Shown piece by piece: positions 5,215 through 5,255 of a DNA stretch of 5,255 nt (position 1 is its first letter; the number at the start of each line of letters is the position of its first letter). The notes beneath the pieces were generated by a model. That model had not been told where the DNA came from. It saw only the letters and a list, made by a program, of their open reading frames with translations, and did not search any database. A program made the translations under genes and the position numbers. The stretch comes from an uncultured Haemophilus sp. (lineage in GTDB: Bacteria; Pseudomonadota; Gammaproteobacteria; Enterobacterales; Pasteurellaceae), in assembly GCA_902481695.1 (NCBI GenBank), contig CABSXY010000138.1, positions 1-5,255 of the forward strand. The letters run 5' to 3'.

Positions 5215-5255
5215 CCGCAACCTGAGGCAGGACTTCATCAGGCGGAATAGTGCAA
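5213..5255. other. Unidentified GC-richer tail after the ompA break
   Basis: About 43 bases follow the loss of ompA similarity. By hand count roughly 24 of 43 are G or C, clearly above the rest of the window. Both strands have short open frames across it (for example DRNLRQDFIRRNSA on plus, CTIPPDEVLPQVAVNQ on minus), but it is too short to identify. It could be the edge of an insertion sequence, another gene reached by rearrangement, or a chimeric sequence end. Confidence 0.5.

Noticed and set aside
1..5255. CRISPR array, tRNA/rRNA genes, tetranucleotide phase-variable repeats
   Set aside because: No spaced direct repeats, no cloverleaf or rRNA-like segments, and no tandem tetranucleotide tract were found on reading both strands.

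Overview
The window looks like chromosomal DNA of a Haemophilus species in the Pasteurellaceae. The base composition is AT-rich. Four exact copies of the 9-bp Haemophilus-type DNA uptake signal (AAGTGCGGT or its complement) are scattered through it. The proteins closely resemble, from memory, H. influenzae HI1160 (HemH), HI1161 (hotdog thioesterase), HI1163 (YdiJ) and HI1164 (OmpA/P5), in the same order. Sequence differences from what I recall of H. influenzae suggest a sister species such as H. parainfluenzae, but this cannot be settled here.

Layout. Positions 1-91 hold no gene, only a strong GC-rich hairpin just past the end of hemH. Positions 92-4563 are a compact minus-strand operon read ydiJ, then menI-like thioesterase (gap of 15 nt), then hemH (4-nt ATGA overlap). 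Positions 4564-4962 are a divergent intergenic region of about 400 bp. It has a probable ydiJ promoter, a plus-strand promoter-like element lying on a terminator-like hairpin, a small palindrome, a probable ompA promoter and a structured ompA leader. From 4963 an ompA gene begins on the plus strand with a good ribosome binding site and signal peptide. Its reading frame breaks after 83 codons, where the sequence changes abruptly into about 43 bases of GC-richer DNA that I do not recognise.

Function. The minus-strand genes form a metabolic unit: a large flavin and iron-sulfur 2-hydroxyacid dehydrogenase (YdiJ), a small acyl-CoA thioesterase probably acting in menaquinone synthesis, and the last enzyme of heme synthesis. 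All three relate to electron transport, either as cofactor suppliers or as a probable electron-feeding dehydrogenase. The divergent gene encodes the major OmpA-family outer-membrane protein.

No undescribed defence, mobile or biosynthetic system is visible. The items most worth a second look are the ompA break at the right edge, the structured ompA leader, the promoter/terminator overlap, the hairpin repeat after hemH, and the ydiJ start codon.
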